A stretch of 49,262 bases of DNA from Candidatus Gastranaerophilales bacterium (GTDB lineage: Bacteria > Cyanobacteriota > Vampirovibrionia > Gastranaerophilales > Gastranaerophilaceae). The first letter of the stretch is position 1. Every line of letters begins with the position of its first letter. Below the pieces are notes generated by a model, which saw only the letters and a program-made list of their open reading frames with translations, was not told the DNA's origin and did not search any database. A program made the translations under genes and the position numbers. Where the stretch lies: contig CALVFT010000009.1 of NCBI GenBank assembly GCA_944326915.1, positions 1 to 49,262 of the forward strand. Reading direction: 5' to 3'. Below, piece after piece: positions 34,051 to 42,325 of the stretch.

Positions 34051-35010
34051 ATGCCAAAAATTTCAGTAATAATTCCTGTGTATAATGTTGAAAATTATAT
34101 TTCACATTGTCTTGACAGTATCTTAAATCAATCGTTTAAAGATTTCGAAATTATTTGTGTGAACGATGGATCTTCAGATAACTCTCTTGAAATTTTGCAA
34201 AATTATTCTAAAAAAGATCAACGCATTATTGTGATAGACAAGGATAATGAAGGATCAGGGATTGCAAGGAATGCCGGATTAGCTATTGCAAAAGGAGAGT
34301 ATGTATTTTTTGTCGATGGCGATGATTGGATCGAAGATGATGCATTGAACAAAATGTTTGAACAAGCTGAAAAAACAGGAGTTGATATACTTATTTTTGG
34401 TGGACTTTCATATTATGAAGGTGTAGGTAAAAATGGTGGTTACAGTTGTGACAAATTACCAAAAAAATATTTGAATCGAGTATTTTCTTCTGAAGATATT
34501 AAGAAAGATATTTTTAAATTTCCTTCTACCGCTTGGACTAAGTTGTATAAAAGGAATTTCCTTATAAAAAATAACATTCGTTTCCAAGAAATAAAAGTTG
34601 GGCAAGATCAGTTGCCGTTTTTCCATTCAATGATTATGGCGAAAAAAATTGCACTGTTCCCTGAAAATCTTTATTGCTATAGAAAAAATCGTAAAGGTGC
34701 TGTAACTTCTGTGAAAAAGAAGAAGAATTTTTCTCCGATTTACGTCTTTTATGCGATAGAAAATATCCTGTCAGAAACATCAAAATTAGATGAATATAAA
34801 GATATTTTTGTTGATAAATATTTTTCTAAAGCAACATCTTGGCTAGGAAAATTTGATCCACAGTTAAAACATGCTTATTTTGAAGAGTATATGAATCTTT
34901 TATCCCATATCAAAGATCGATATCCATTTGGTTGGTGGACAAAGTTTAATCCAAAAGAAACAGACAGCTATTGGTGTTTAAAACTAAAACGCTTTTGGGC
35001 AAAAATATAA
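34051..35010 (+). CDS. Family 2 glycosyltransferase
   Basis: 319 residues from ATG 34051 (MPKISVIIPVYN), which has GGAGG five bases upstream; the frame is open from 34039. GT-A fold: ISVIIPVYNVENYISHCLDS, CVNDGSSDNSLEIL, GIARNAGL and the DxD-type FFVDGDDWIEDDAL. The C-terminal half (about 110-319) is basic and aromatic and has no transmembrane helix. It would transfer a nucleotide-activated sugar. Directly after flgC it might glycosylate flagellar protein, but LPS or capsule work is equally possible. Confidence 0.88.
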   Translation: MPKISVIIPVYNVENYISHCLDSILNQSFKDFEIICVNDGSSDNSLEILQNYSKKDQRIIVIDKDNEGSGIARNAGLAIAKGEYVFFVDGDDWIEDDALNKMFEQAEKTGVDILIFGGLSYYEGVGKNGGYSCDKLPKKYLNRVFSSEDIKKDIFKFPSTAWTKLYKRNFLIKNNIRFQEIKVGQDQLPFFHSMIMAKKIALFPENLYCYRKNRKGAVTSVKKKKNFSPIYVFYAIENILSETSKLDEYKDIFVDKYFSKATSWLGKFDPQLKHAYFEEYMNLLSHIKDRYPFGWWTKFNPKETDSYWCLKLKRFWAKI

Positions 35011-35113
35011 TAATTTATTTTTATATTTTTATGATCTGTTTATTTGCAATACTAGAATTGCTCTAAGCTACTTTATATTAGTATAGTGGGGTTGGAGACA
35101 ATGGCTTAATGGA

Positions 35114-35141
35114 TTGAGATTATTTGATATTCTGTTATAAT
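35114..35141 (+). promoter_or_regulatory. Promoter of the YcxB-like gene
   Basis: TTGAGA (35114-35119), a 16-bp spacer, TATAAT (35136-35141) preceded by TGT. AAGGAG follows at 35149-35154. This supports ATG 35164 as the start, not the earlier ATG at 35140. Confidence 0.7.
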
Positions 35142-35163
35142 GAATTTTAAGGAGAGTATTATA

Positions 35164-35706
35164 ATGGAATTTACAATAACATATAATGATAAAGATTATT
35201 CAAATTGCAATAAAGACATTATTTTCATAAAAAGAATTCTTAAGGATACTTTTAAGAGGTTTGCTATACCATATGCAGTGCTATCATTTATTGTAGCATT
35301 AGTATTTACTAGTACAGTGTATGGTGGTTTATATCTTTCAGACTGTTTTTTTTATGTAGTACAAACAATTTCTTTTTTAGTATTGTTTGTTGTGGTTTGT
35401 TTATTTGTATTAATTATGCAGTTTCTTTCAGGAGGTAAATATATACAAAGACAACATCAAGGTGTAAATGCAAATACTAGAATAGAAATAACTCCTCAAA
35501 ACATAATTCTTGATAACGGTGATATTAATTCCGTGGTTAAATGGAGTACCGTCAAAGACATATATAATAGGAAGCATAATATCATAGTATTTATTTCAGA
35601 TATGCAAGTAATTTCAATTCCTAAACGAATATTTAATTCAGAGGAAGAAATAGCTAATTGTTGGAGTTATTTAAACGATTGTTATAATAGTGCAAGGAAT
35701 AGTTAA
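35164..35706 (+). CDS. YcxB-like membrane protein
   Basis: 180 residues from ATG 35164 (MEFTITYNDK). Two transmembrane helices (about 38-60 and 66-90) are followed by a cytoplasmic domain with the YcxB-like pattern: RIEITPQNIILDNGD, SVVKWSTVKDIYNRKHNIIV, ISIPKRIFNSEEE. The family has no established function. It is monocistronic. Confidence 0.75.
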   Translation: MEFTITYNDKDYSNCNKDIIFIKRILKDTFKRFAIPYAVLSFIVALVFTSTVYGGLYLSDCFFYVVQTISFLVLFVVVCLFVLIMQFLSGGKYIQRQHQGVNANTRIEITPQNIILDNGDINSVVKWSTVKDIYNRKHNIIVFISDMQVISIPKRIFNSEEEIANCWSYLNDCYNSARNS

Positions 35707-36017
35707 TTACTCGTTTTCTTAAATAGCTGTAAAGATTACTACTTATAGAATATTTATCCTGTTTTGTAATCAATCTTTTGTAAAATAAGAGAGTAAAAAT
35801 TATTAATATAGTAGTATGTTTTTCTTGTTCTAGTTTCTCTTCATAAGTTGGACGATTTAATTCCTTTCCGGTTATTTTTTATATGTTGAGTTTATTCAGT
35901 TCTTAAGTTTATTAGTTCATGCATAATCTGTTCGCTATTCGGATTTGTTTTGTCACAACTGTGTGAAATTATCTTAAACTGACAAAAACTTATTAAACTA
36001 CTATCAAAATTGCAAAT
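35707..36017. other. Intergenic gap without recognised features
   Basis: About 310 AT-rich bases between the YcxB-like gene and the tRNA terminator. I see no ORF with a ribosome binding site, RNA motif or repeat here. Confidence 0.5.
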
Positions 36018-36051
36018 AAAAAAGATGATAACAGAAGTTATCATCTTTTTT
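36018..36051. terminator. Terminator after tRNA-Leu
   Basis: A 15-bp stem (36018-36032 with 36037-36051, core GATGATAAC / GTTATCATC) with a 4-base loop, ending in a T-run on the minus strand just past the CCA end of the tRNA. Confidence 0.88.
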
Positions 36052-36052
36052 A

Positions 36053-36136
36053 TGGTGTCGATGGGGGGACTTGAACCCCCACGGATTTCTCCACACGCCC
36101 CTCAAACGTGCACGTCTACCATTCCGCCACATCGAC
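36053..36136 (-). tRNA. tRNA-Leu(GAG)
   Basis: 84 bases including an encoded CCA. The acceptor stem GTCGATG pairs with CATCGAC, followed by discriminator A and CCA (36055-36053). The D-arm is TGGCGGAATGGTAGACG as in tRNA-Leu. The anticodon stem is CACGT/GCGTG with loop TTGAGGG, so the anticodon is GAG (complement of 36101-36103). A long variable arm typical of Leu follows, then the T-arm GGGGGTTCAAGTCCCCC. It reads CUC and CUU codons. Confidence 0.95.
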
Positions 36137-36178
36137 ATAAAATATTATTAAACTATCATAGAACATGTTAATATTGTT

Positions 36179-36370
36179 TGTGGCGGATACGCTTCGCGTC
36201 CTCTCCTTGAATGTGACATTTAGTCACATTCTCGTCGGCAGAGTGCCACATTGACACAAAATATTTATTAAATTATCATAGAATTTGCTTATATCGTTTG
36301 TGGCGGATACGCTTTTTGTTCTATCCTGATATTTGATATTTAGTATCATTCTCCTTGTGGGAGTGCCACA
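36179..36370 (-). repeat. Two 120-bp-period tandem units upstream of tRNA-Leu
   Basis: Two 72-base cores (36179-36250 and 36299-36370) each open with TGTGGCGGATACGC and close with GAGTGCCACA; TGTGGC and GCCACA pair. Inside each are stem-loops: GTGAC/GTCAC or TGATA/TATCA around a TTTA loop, and CTC/GAG or CTCC/GGGAG. The spacer between units (ending ATCGTTTG) resembles the spacer between unit 1 and the tRNA, and similarity continues into the first bases of the tRNA. On the minus strand the order is unit 2, unit 1, tRNA. The small frame at 36224-36427 crossing them is not coding. Confidence 0.7.
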
Positions 36371-36454
36371 TGATATAGAACAACTTGTCAGAAGTATATT
36401 AATTCTTTGACAAGAGGATTTTATCATAAAAATTTAATATTTGCTATTAATATT

Positions 36455-36781
36455 TTATTCTGTTGATAATGCATTAATTATTTTGTATATTATTTCCATT
36501 TTCTGAGGATCTTGCATAAGTAAATCAAGTTTGTTATCTATTTCTTTCCGTAGGTCTGTTCGGGATTTAAGATGATTTATTGAAAAAAGTTCTTCTGTTG
36601 TTGTATTTAATGCTAGTAGTAGTTTATCAAGTGTTTCTGCTGTTACAAAATTGTCGCCTGCTTCTATACTGCTTAATGCTCGTTGGGAAATATCTGCAAG
36701 CTCTGCTAATTTTTCTTGAGTTAGCTTACGGTTTATACGCATTCTTTTAATTTTTTTTCCTAATTCTTTCTTTATTCCCAT
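36455..36781 (-). CDS. XRE-family transcriptional regulator
   Basis: 108 residues from ATG 36781 (MGIKKELGKK); the frame is open to a TTG at 36796. The N-terminal helix-turn-helix is clear (RMRINRKLTQEKLAELADIS, then QRALSSIEAGDNFVTAETLD). The C-terminal 40 residues are helical and probably dimerise. It is divergent from the 36994 gene, and a direct repeat of about 24 bp flanks the space between them, a candidate operator pair. There is no good ribosome binding site. Confidence 0.85.
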   Translation of the reverse strand: MGIKKELGKKIKRMRINRKLTQEKLAELADISQRALSSIEAGDNFVTAETLDKLLLALNTTTEELFSINHLKSRTDLRKEIDNKLDLLMQDPQKMEIIYKIINALSTE

Positions 36782-36784
36782 AAT

Positions 36785-36912
36785 AATATACTTCAAAATT
36801 CTTAAAAATATAAAAACTGGTAATGCAGAGTATTTTATATTAACTTTTATGAAGCTGGAATGTATTATTAATTCTGAATTTTATAAAAATATACTTTAAA
36901 ATTCTAAAAATT
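36785..36912. repeat. Direct repeat pair in the XRE/36994 divergent region
   Basis: AATATACTTCAAAATTCTTA (36785-36804) and AATATACTTTAAAATTCTAA (36888-36907) are near-identical over about 24 bases with one substitution and one indel, 103 bp apart. One copy overlaps the XRE start, the other lies upstream of the 36994 gene. Repressor operators are the obvious guess. Confidence 0.5.
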
Positions 36913-36993
36913 GTGAAATTAATTAGTCTAAATTGTTTTTACATAAATATAAAGTTTGCAAACATGAGGTAATAAAAAAAAGGAGATTATGCT

Positions 36994-37509
36994 ATGACTA
37001 CAATTAGTAATGTGAGTGGAGTATCAACTACAGAAGTTAAAGAAGTAAAAATGTCATCTTCTCAAGAAGAGCAAAATTTGAACAGTGTTTTTGGCGAAGG
37101 CTCTAAAAAATCAGGTGATGGAAATTCTTTTGAAAGTGATATTATTTCTGATATTGAAAATTTAAAACCGACTTCTTATAAGGAATTTTTGAAAAATAGT
37201 TTTAAAAATCCGGTTTCTGCAGTAACGACTTTATTATCTTTTGCAAGTGGAAATCTAAGTGCTGTGCCAATATCTTATCTAGAGGAACGTAATAGGCAAA
37301 ATAAGGATATAAATGCTATTCAGGAAGGACTTCAAGACAAGATATTATACGCCGACCGTAAGCAATATAAAAGAGATATAAAAGAAAATCCTGAATTGAA
37401 AGAGCGTGCTGTATTAATTCGAAGTGACAGATTTAAAGCGTTCGTTGTTGCAAATAGTGACGAGCTCGGTGTAGAGGCTTTTGATGGCAACGGTTGGGAA
37501 AATTATTAG
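36994..37509 (+). CDS. Hypothetical protein divergent from the XRE regulator
   Basis: 171 residues, not recognised. The first 45 residues are Ser/Thr/Glu/Gly-rich and disordered-looking. A segment around KNPVSAVTTLLSFASGNLSA is mildly hydrophobic, and the C-terminal half is charged (YADRKQYKRDIKENPELKER). There is no signal peptide. AAAGGAG lies nine bases before the ATG. It ends at a strong terminator. Confidence 0.6.
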   Translation: MTTISNVSGVSTTEVKEVKMSSSQEEQNLNSVFGEGSKKSGDGNSFESDIISDIENLKPTSYKEFLKNSFKNPVSAVTTLLSFASGNLSAVPISYLEERNRQNKDINAIQEGLQDKILYADRKQYKRDIKENPELKERAVLIRSDRFKAFVVANSDELGVEAFDGNGWENY

Positions 37510-37524
37510 ATTAATATTACTTAA

Positions 37525-37565
37525 AAAAATAAATTACTCAGTTTCAAGCTGAGTAATTTATTTTT
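37525..37565. terminator. Terminator after the 36994 gene
   Basis: A 17-bp perfect stem (37525-37541 with 37549-37565, core AAATTACTCAG / CTGAGTAATTT) with a 7-base loop, ending in T5. Confidence 0.88.
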
Positions 37566-37580
37566 ATGAAATAATTATTT

Positions 37581-37937
37581 ATGATTATAAAATATAAGGT
37601 ATTTGTTGTGGATAAGAATAAACTAATTAAAAGATGTTTGAAATTTAAAGATGCTATTGAAACTTATCCTTTTAAGGATAAGTCTTATGAAGATTATGCT
37701 GTTTTGAGGCACAAATCTAATAACAAATGGTTTGGGCTGATTTTTTATTTGGACGGAAAGCTATGTATTAATCTAAAAGCAGAACCTTATGATGCCATGG
37801 CTTTACGAGATATGTATTCTTATGTTACGCCGGCATGGCATATGAATAAGAAACATTGGATTATGGTAGATGTAGAGAATGCTGATTTAGAAGTTTTATC
37901 TGCTTTGATTGAGAATAGTTATAATTTAACTTTGTAG
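37581..37937 (+). CDS. MmcQ/YjbR family protein (DUF419)
   Basis: 118 residues. The fold signature is clear: YAVLRHKSNNKWFGLIFYLD, LCINLKAEPYDAMALRDMY and the family hallmark VTPAWHMNKKHWIMVDV. YjbR-type proteins are small, possibly DNA-binding, with no assigned function. The ATG has no ribosome binding site; TGAAATAAT (37567-37575) ends five bases upstream, so it too may be leaderless. Confidence 0.8.
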   Translation: MIIKYKVFVVDKNKLIKRCLKFKDAIETYPFKDKSYEDYAVLRHKSNNKWFGLIFYLDGKLCINLKAEPYDAMALRDMYSYVTPAWHMNKKHWIMVDVENADLEVLSALIENSYNLTL

Positions 37938-37961
37938 ATAGTTGTTTATAAATCTTTTTGT

Positions 37962-37989
37962 TTGAAAATTGTTTTTTACATGCAATAAT
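37962..37989 (+). promoter_or_regulatory. Promoter for a leaderless uvrA mRNA
   Basis: TTGAAA (37962-37967), a 16-bp spacer, AATAAT (37984-37989) preceded by TGC, six bases (GATGCT), then ATG 37996. No ribosome binding site. Confidence 0.65.
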
Positions 37990-37995
37990 GATGCT

Positions 37996-40827
37996 ATGAT
38001 TGAGCAGATTAAAATTAAGGGTGCAAAGGAACATAATTTAAAAGATGTTTCTTTAGAGATTCCTAAAAATGAATTAATTGTATTTACCGGTGTATCTGGT
38101 TCCGGTAAAAGTTCTTTGGCTTTTGATACCATTTTTGCAGAAGGTCAAAGACGATATATTGAGAGTTTGTCAACTTATGCAAGACAGTTTTTAGGGCAAA
38201 TGGACAAGCCTAATGTTGAGTATATTGACGGACTATCTCCTGCGATTTCAATTGACCAAAAGTCCACAAGTAATAATCCTCGTTCTACTGTAGGTACTGT
38301 GACTGAAATATATGATTACTTGAGACTTTTATATGCAAGGGTCGGAACTCCTTATTGTCCTGAGTGCGGAGAAGAAATTAAACCACAAACTATTGATGAG
38401 ATTGTAAATAGTATTTTGAAATTTGATGAAGGTACAAAAATTCAAATTTTAGCTCCTATTGCAAGGGGAAAAAAGGGAGAATTTCAGTCTACTTTTGAAG
38501 AATTAAGACAAGAAGGCTTTGTAAGGGTTAAGGTAGACGGTGAAATTTATAATTTAGATGAAGATGAAATTGAGCTCGCTAAAAATAAGAAACACGATAT
38601 TTTTGTTGTAGTTGATAGAATTGTCGTAAAAGAATCAGCTCGATCAAGGATTGCTGATAGTGTGCAAATTGCACTTCAAAAAGCTGATGGTGTGACTATT
38701 ATAGATATTATTGGAGATAGAGAAGTTATTTACAGCGAAAAACTTGCTTGCCCTAAGTGTAATATAAGTTTTGAAGAATTGGCTCCGAGAATTTTTTCAT
38801 TTAACAGTCCATATGGTGCATGTGAAAGATGTTCTGGTATTGGTGTGGATTTTGAGGTCTCTCCTGACTTGGTAATACCTGATAGGACAAAATCTTTAAA
38901 TGAAGGAGCTATTTACCCTTGGGATAAGTCTTCTACTCCGTTTTACAAAGATGTTTTAAATAGTGTAACTGAGCAATTTGGCATAAACCCTGATACTCCT
39001 TTTGAAAAGTTGCCAAAAGTTCATCAAGATATAATCTTGTATGGTTCTCCTGAAATAATTAAGATGAGAATAAGAAGCTTCGGCTCAAAACGTTATGAAA
39101 CTCGTTATGCTCCATATATAGGTGTTGTACCTTACCTTATGAAAAAATACCATGAGTCAGATGCAGATTATTGGCGTGAGGAAATTGAAAAATATATGGT
39201 TACAACTCCTTGTACTGCTTGTAAAGGAGCTAGATTAAAACCTTTCCCTTTGGCTGTTAGGATAAAGGGTAAGAATATATATGAGTTTACTCTTATGCCA
39301 ATTGATGAGGCTTTAGAGTTTGTGTCTGATTTGTATCTTGAACTTAGTGAATATCAGATGCATATCGCAAAACAAATACTTGATGAAATCAGAGCACGTC
39401 TAAGATTTTTGAATGATGTCGGTTTGAGTTATCTAAATTTAGCTCGTATGGCGGGAACTTTATCTGGTGGTGAAGCTCAAAGAATACGTCTTGCAACTCA
39501 AATTGGAAGTGGATTGTCAGGGGTTTTATATGTCCTTGATGAGCCTTCAATAGGTCTGCATCAAAGAGATAATGATAGGTTAATTAAGACCTTAATTAAG
39601 TTACGTAACCTCGGTAATACTCTTATTGTGGTAGAACATGATGAAGATACTATAAGAAATGCAGATTATATCGTTGATATAGGACCAAAAGCTGGTGTAA
39701 ACGGTGGTGAGATTATCGCAGCTGGTTCTATTGAGGATATTATAAAAGCTCCTAATTCTATTACCGGTAAGTATTTGAGTGGAGAAAAGTTTATTCCGAT
39801 TCCTCAGAAGATAAGAGAAGGTAATGGTAAATTTTTGCATGTAAAAAATGCTCATATTAACAATTTAAAAAATATTGATGTTGATATTCCACTTGGAAAA
39901 ATAGTTGTACTTACAGGTGTATCAGGTTCTGGTAAATCAAGTTTGATGCAGGATTTGATTTATGAGTATGCTGTGCATAAATTGAGAGGAAATAAACCAA
40001 AACCACAAGGTGTAGATGAAATTACAGGATTTGAAAATATTGATAAAATTATTGATATTGATCAATCTCCTATAGGAAGAACTCCGCGTTCAAATCCTGC
40101 AACTTATACGGATGTATTTACTCATATAAGGGAATTATTTGCGAAAACCAATGAAGCTAAGTTGAGGGGATATAAACCCGGAAGATTTAGTTTCAACGTA
40201 AAAGGTGGACGTTGTGAGGCTTGTAAGGGTGACGGATTAATAAAAATAGAAATGAATTTCCTTTCTGATGTGTATGTAAAATGCGATGTTTGTAAAGGAA
40301 AACGTTATAATAGAGAAACTTTGGAAGTAAAGTACAAAGGTAAGACTATTTCAGATGTACTTGATATGAGTGTAAAGGAAGCTTTGGAGTTTTTTGAAAA
40401 CATTCCTTCTATTAAAAATAAATTACAAACTCTGAATGATGTTGGTCTTGATTATATAAAACTTGGTCAAAGTGCGACAACTTTATCCGGAGGAGAAGCT
40501 CAAAGAATCAAGCTTGCTTCGGAATTGAATAAGCGTGCGACTGGTAAAACTTTGTACTTACTTGATGAGCCTTCAGTTGGTTTGCACTGGTATGATTTAG
40601 ATAAGTTGATTAAAATTATTCAAAAACTTGCGGATCAAGGTAATACAATTTTAATCATTGAACATAATTTGGATTTGATTAAAGTTGCTGATCATATCAT
40701 CGATCTTGGACCTGAGGGTGGTATCGGTGGAGGACAAATTGTTGCCCAAGGTTCACCAAGAGAGGTCGCAAAATGTAAACAATCGTATACCGGCCAATAT
40801 TTAAAACCTATTTTTGATAAACTGTAG
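37996..40827 (+). CDS. uvrA: Excinuclease ABC subunit A
   Basis: The damage-sensing ATPase of nucleotide excision repair. 943 residues from ATG 37996 ([18 protein letters not shown], the canonical start); the frame is open to 37969. It has two ABC modules: Walker [16 protein letters not shown] and [15 protein letters not shown], signatures [12 protein letters not shown] and [12 protein letters not shown], and Walker [13 protein letters not shown] and [12 protein letters not shown]. Zinc fingers are [13 protein letters not shown]...CERCSG and CEACKGDG...CDVCKGKRY. It is monocistronic. Confidence 0.97.
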   Translation: MIEQIKIKGAKEHNLKDVSLEIPKNELIVFTGVSGSGKSSLAFDTIFAEGQRRYIESLSTYARQFLGQMDKPNVEYIDGLSPAISIDQKSTSNNPRSTVGTVTEIYDYLRLLYARVGTPYCPECGEEIKPQTIDEIVNSILKFDEGTKIQILAPIARGKKGEFQSTFEELRQEGFVRVKVDGEIYNLDEDEIELAKNKKHDIFVVVDRIVVKESARSRIADSVQIALQKADGVTIIDIIGDREVIYSEKLACPKCNISFEELAPRIFSFNSPYGACERCSGIGVDFEVSPDLVIPDRTKSLNEGAIYPWDKSSTPFYKDVLNSVTEQFGINPDTPFEKLPKVHQDIILYGSPEIIKMRIRSFGSKRYETRYAPYIGVVPYLMKKYHESDADYWREEIEKYMVTTPCTACKGARLKPFPLAVRIKGKNIYEFTLMPIDEALEFVSDLYLELSEYQMHIAKQILDEIRARLRFLNDVGLSYLNLARMAGTLSGGEAQRIRLATQIGSGLSGVLYVLDEPSIGLHQRDNDRLIKTLIKLRNLGNTLIVVEHDEDTIRNADYIVDIGPKAGVNGGEIIAAGSIEDIIKAPNSITGKYLSGEKFIPIPQKIREGNGKFLHVKNAHINNLKNIDVDIPLGKIVVLTGVSGSGKSSLMQDLIYEYAVHKLRGNKPKPQGVDEITGFENIDKIIDIDQSPIGRTPRSNPATYTDVFTHIRELFAKTNEAKLRGYKPGRFSFNVKGGRCEACKGDGLIKIEMNFLSDVYVKCDVCKGKRYNRETLEVKYKGKTISDVLDMSVKEALEFFENIPSIKNKLQTLNDVGLDYIKLGQSATTLSGGEAQRIKLASELNKRATGKTLYLLDEPSVGLHWYDLDKLIKIIQKLADQGNTILIIEHNLDLIKVADHIIDLGPEGGIGGGQIVAQGSPREVAKCKQSYTGQYLKPIFDKL

Positions 40828-40893
40828 AGATTAATATAGATTGTTAAAGTATATTTAAGTGTAGTAATATTTTATAGAAATTAGGAGCTTATT

Positions 40894-41556
40894 TTGAAAA
40901 AGTTATTGTTATTATTCTTGTTGATATTTGCTACTTCACCAGTTTTTGCAAAGACAATTCATGTGCAAGCTATGGAAAATTTTTCTACTGAAAATCCACC
41001 TCAAAATTATTCCGTTAGGATTTTAGATGATTTGAGCTTGGAAGAAAAATTAATATTAAAAATTGGCTACGTGGTAAATGGAAAAATTATTGATGTGACT
41101 GATCCTAAAAGGTTAAAAAGAGATGCAAAATTTGTATTTGTTCCTTTAGATTATGTTGATGAAAATAATGAGAAGCATGAAATAAAAGGATTTTTCCCTG
41201 CTGTCTATACAACAAAATTGAATAAAGGAGAAATCGCAAAGACTGCTGCATTAGGAGTTGGTAGTTATTTTGTTAAAGGATTGTCTATTGCATATAGCGC
41301 AGTAGAAGGTGCTCTAAAAAATGAAAAAGATAATCGTTTTAAATCAAGTGCAACTGCCGTATATGAAGATTCTCCGTTTTCTTATGTTGAAAAAGGACAT
41401 GAAATTGTTCTAGAAAAAGATCAAGTTTTTCTGTTGAATTTTAAAATAAAAGATGAGGCTGAAGAAGCTCCAAATTATGAATATACTATGCCTGATACGG
41501 AGCAAGATAACTCTAATTCTCAAGAATCATCTGCTACATCTAATGAAATCCAATGA
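40894..41556 (+). CDS. Secreted paralogue 1, unknown function
   Basis: 220 residues with a signal peptide (KKLLLLFLLIFATSPVFAKT). The mature start HVQAMENFSTENPPQNYSVR and GYVVNGKIIDV align with the next gene (PVQTLQDYSFQNPPQTLNIK, GYTVFGKIVNA), so the two are tandem paralogues. A central Ala/Gly segment (KTAALGVGSYFVKGLSIAYS) is only in this copy. The C-terminus is acidic and Ser-rich. Probably periplasmic or surface. The start is TTG with GGAG six bases upstream. Confidence 0.65.
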   Translation: MKKLLLLFLLIFATSPVFAKTIHVQAMENFSTENPPQNYSVRILDDLSLEEKLILKIGYVVNGKIIDVTDPKRLKRDAKFVFVPLDYVDENNEKHEIKGFFPAVYTTKLNKGEIAKTAALGVGSYFVKGLSIAYSAVEGALKNEKDNRFKSSATAVYEDSPFSYVEKGHEIVLEKDQVFLLNFKIKDEAEEAPNYEYTMPDTEQDNSNSQESSATSNEIQ

Positions 41557-41629
41557 TAGTATAGATATTTGACTTGTTTAGGTTAAATATGTTATTATTC
41601 TTTTATTGTAAGACTAGGAGAAAAAGAAT

Positions 41630-42250
41630 ATGAAAAAGTTTTTATTTATTTTTTCTGTTTTGATGGCGTTTACTGCAGTTCCTGCTATGGCAAAGACTGC
41701 TCCAGTGCAAACGTTACAAGACTATTCATTCCAAAATCCGCCACAGACTTTAAATATTAAAATTCTTGCAAATACGCAGTTAGGTCCTGATGTTATGCTT
41801 TATGAAGGATATACGGTTTTTGGAAAAATTGTTAATGCTTCACAAAACGGATTTGTGTTTGTTCCGTTAAAGTATGCTAATATTCACAATGATATTTATG
41901 AGTGTGATGGTAATACTTATGCAACTTTTGCAGGAATGTTAGACTCTAAAAAAATGCCTCCAAAGGGAATTTTGCAAAAGAATACTAAATTTGTATTGGA
42001 TTTTGTAACAAAACAGCCACAAGAACTTCCTGTTAACTCACAAAAATATCAAACCCCAGAAGGTGGTATTGCTCCTACAGTAAATAAAGAAGCTCCGATT
42101 CTGCTTGATGATAGAATTCCTAAGACATATAAAGATTTTCCTGGTATAAAGTTAAATTCTTTTGATAATGGAAGTAATTTTAATCTTGAAGAACCAACTA
42201 TTTACGTGCCTATTAAAGATAACAATATAAATAATTTGAAAGTTGATTAG
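41630..42250 (+). CDS. Secreted paralogue 2, unknown function
   Basis: 206 residues with a signal peptide (FLFIFSVLMAFTAVPAMAKT). It shares with the preceding gene the NPPQ-containing start, the GYTVFGKI motif followed by FVFVPLKYA, and the later FVLDF strand. The C-terminus is Pro/Asn-rich. It ends at a bidirectional terminator before tsf. Confidence 0.65.
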   Translation: MKKFLFIFSVLMAFTAVPAMAKTAPVQTLQDYSFQNPPQTLNIKILANTQLGPDVMLYEGYTVFGKIVNASQNGFVFVPLKYANIHNDIYECDGNTYATFAGMLDSKKMPPKGILQKNTKFVLDFVTKQPQELPVNSQKYQTPEGGIAPTVNKEAPILLDDRIPKTYKDFPGIKLNSFDNGSNFNLEEPTIYVPIKDNNINNLKVD

Positions 42251-42272
42251 TAATATACAAAATATTTGTTAC

Positions 42273-42309
42273 AAAAAATACCGGTTTTAATATAAAACCG
42301 GTATTTTTT
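42273..42309. terminator. Bidirectional terminator between paralogue 2 and tsf
   Basis: A 16-bp stem (42273-42288 with 42294-42309, core ATACCGGTTTT / AAAACCGGTAT) with a 5-base loop and T-runs on both strands. Confidence 0.92.
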
Positions 42310-42325
42310 ATTGTTTTTATTTAGA

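Noticed and set aside
36179-36370. Two further tRNA genes
   Set aside because: The cloverleaf-like fold lacks tRNA consensus bases, a T-arm TTC motif, a proper anticodon loop and a matching 7-bp acceptor.
36179-36370. CRISPR array
   Set aside because: Only two units, with a 120-bp period, similar spacers and no cas genes.
36224-36427. A 67-residue minus-strand protein
   Set aside because: It lies across the 120-bp tandem repeats, has no ribosome binding site and has unnatural composition.
37969-37995. UvrA start nine codons upstream
   Set aside because: [15 protein letters not shown] at 37996 is the family start and the -10 box lies inside the proposed extension.
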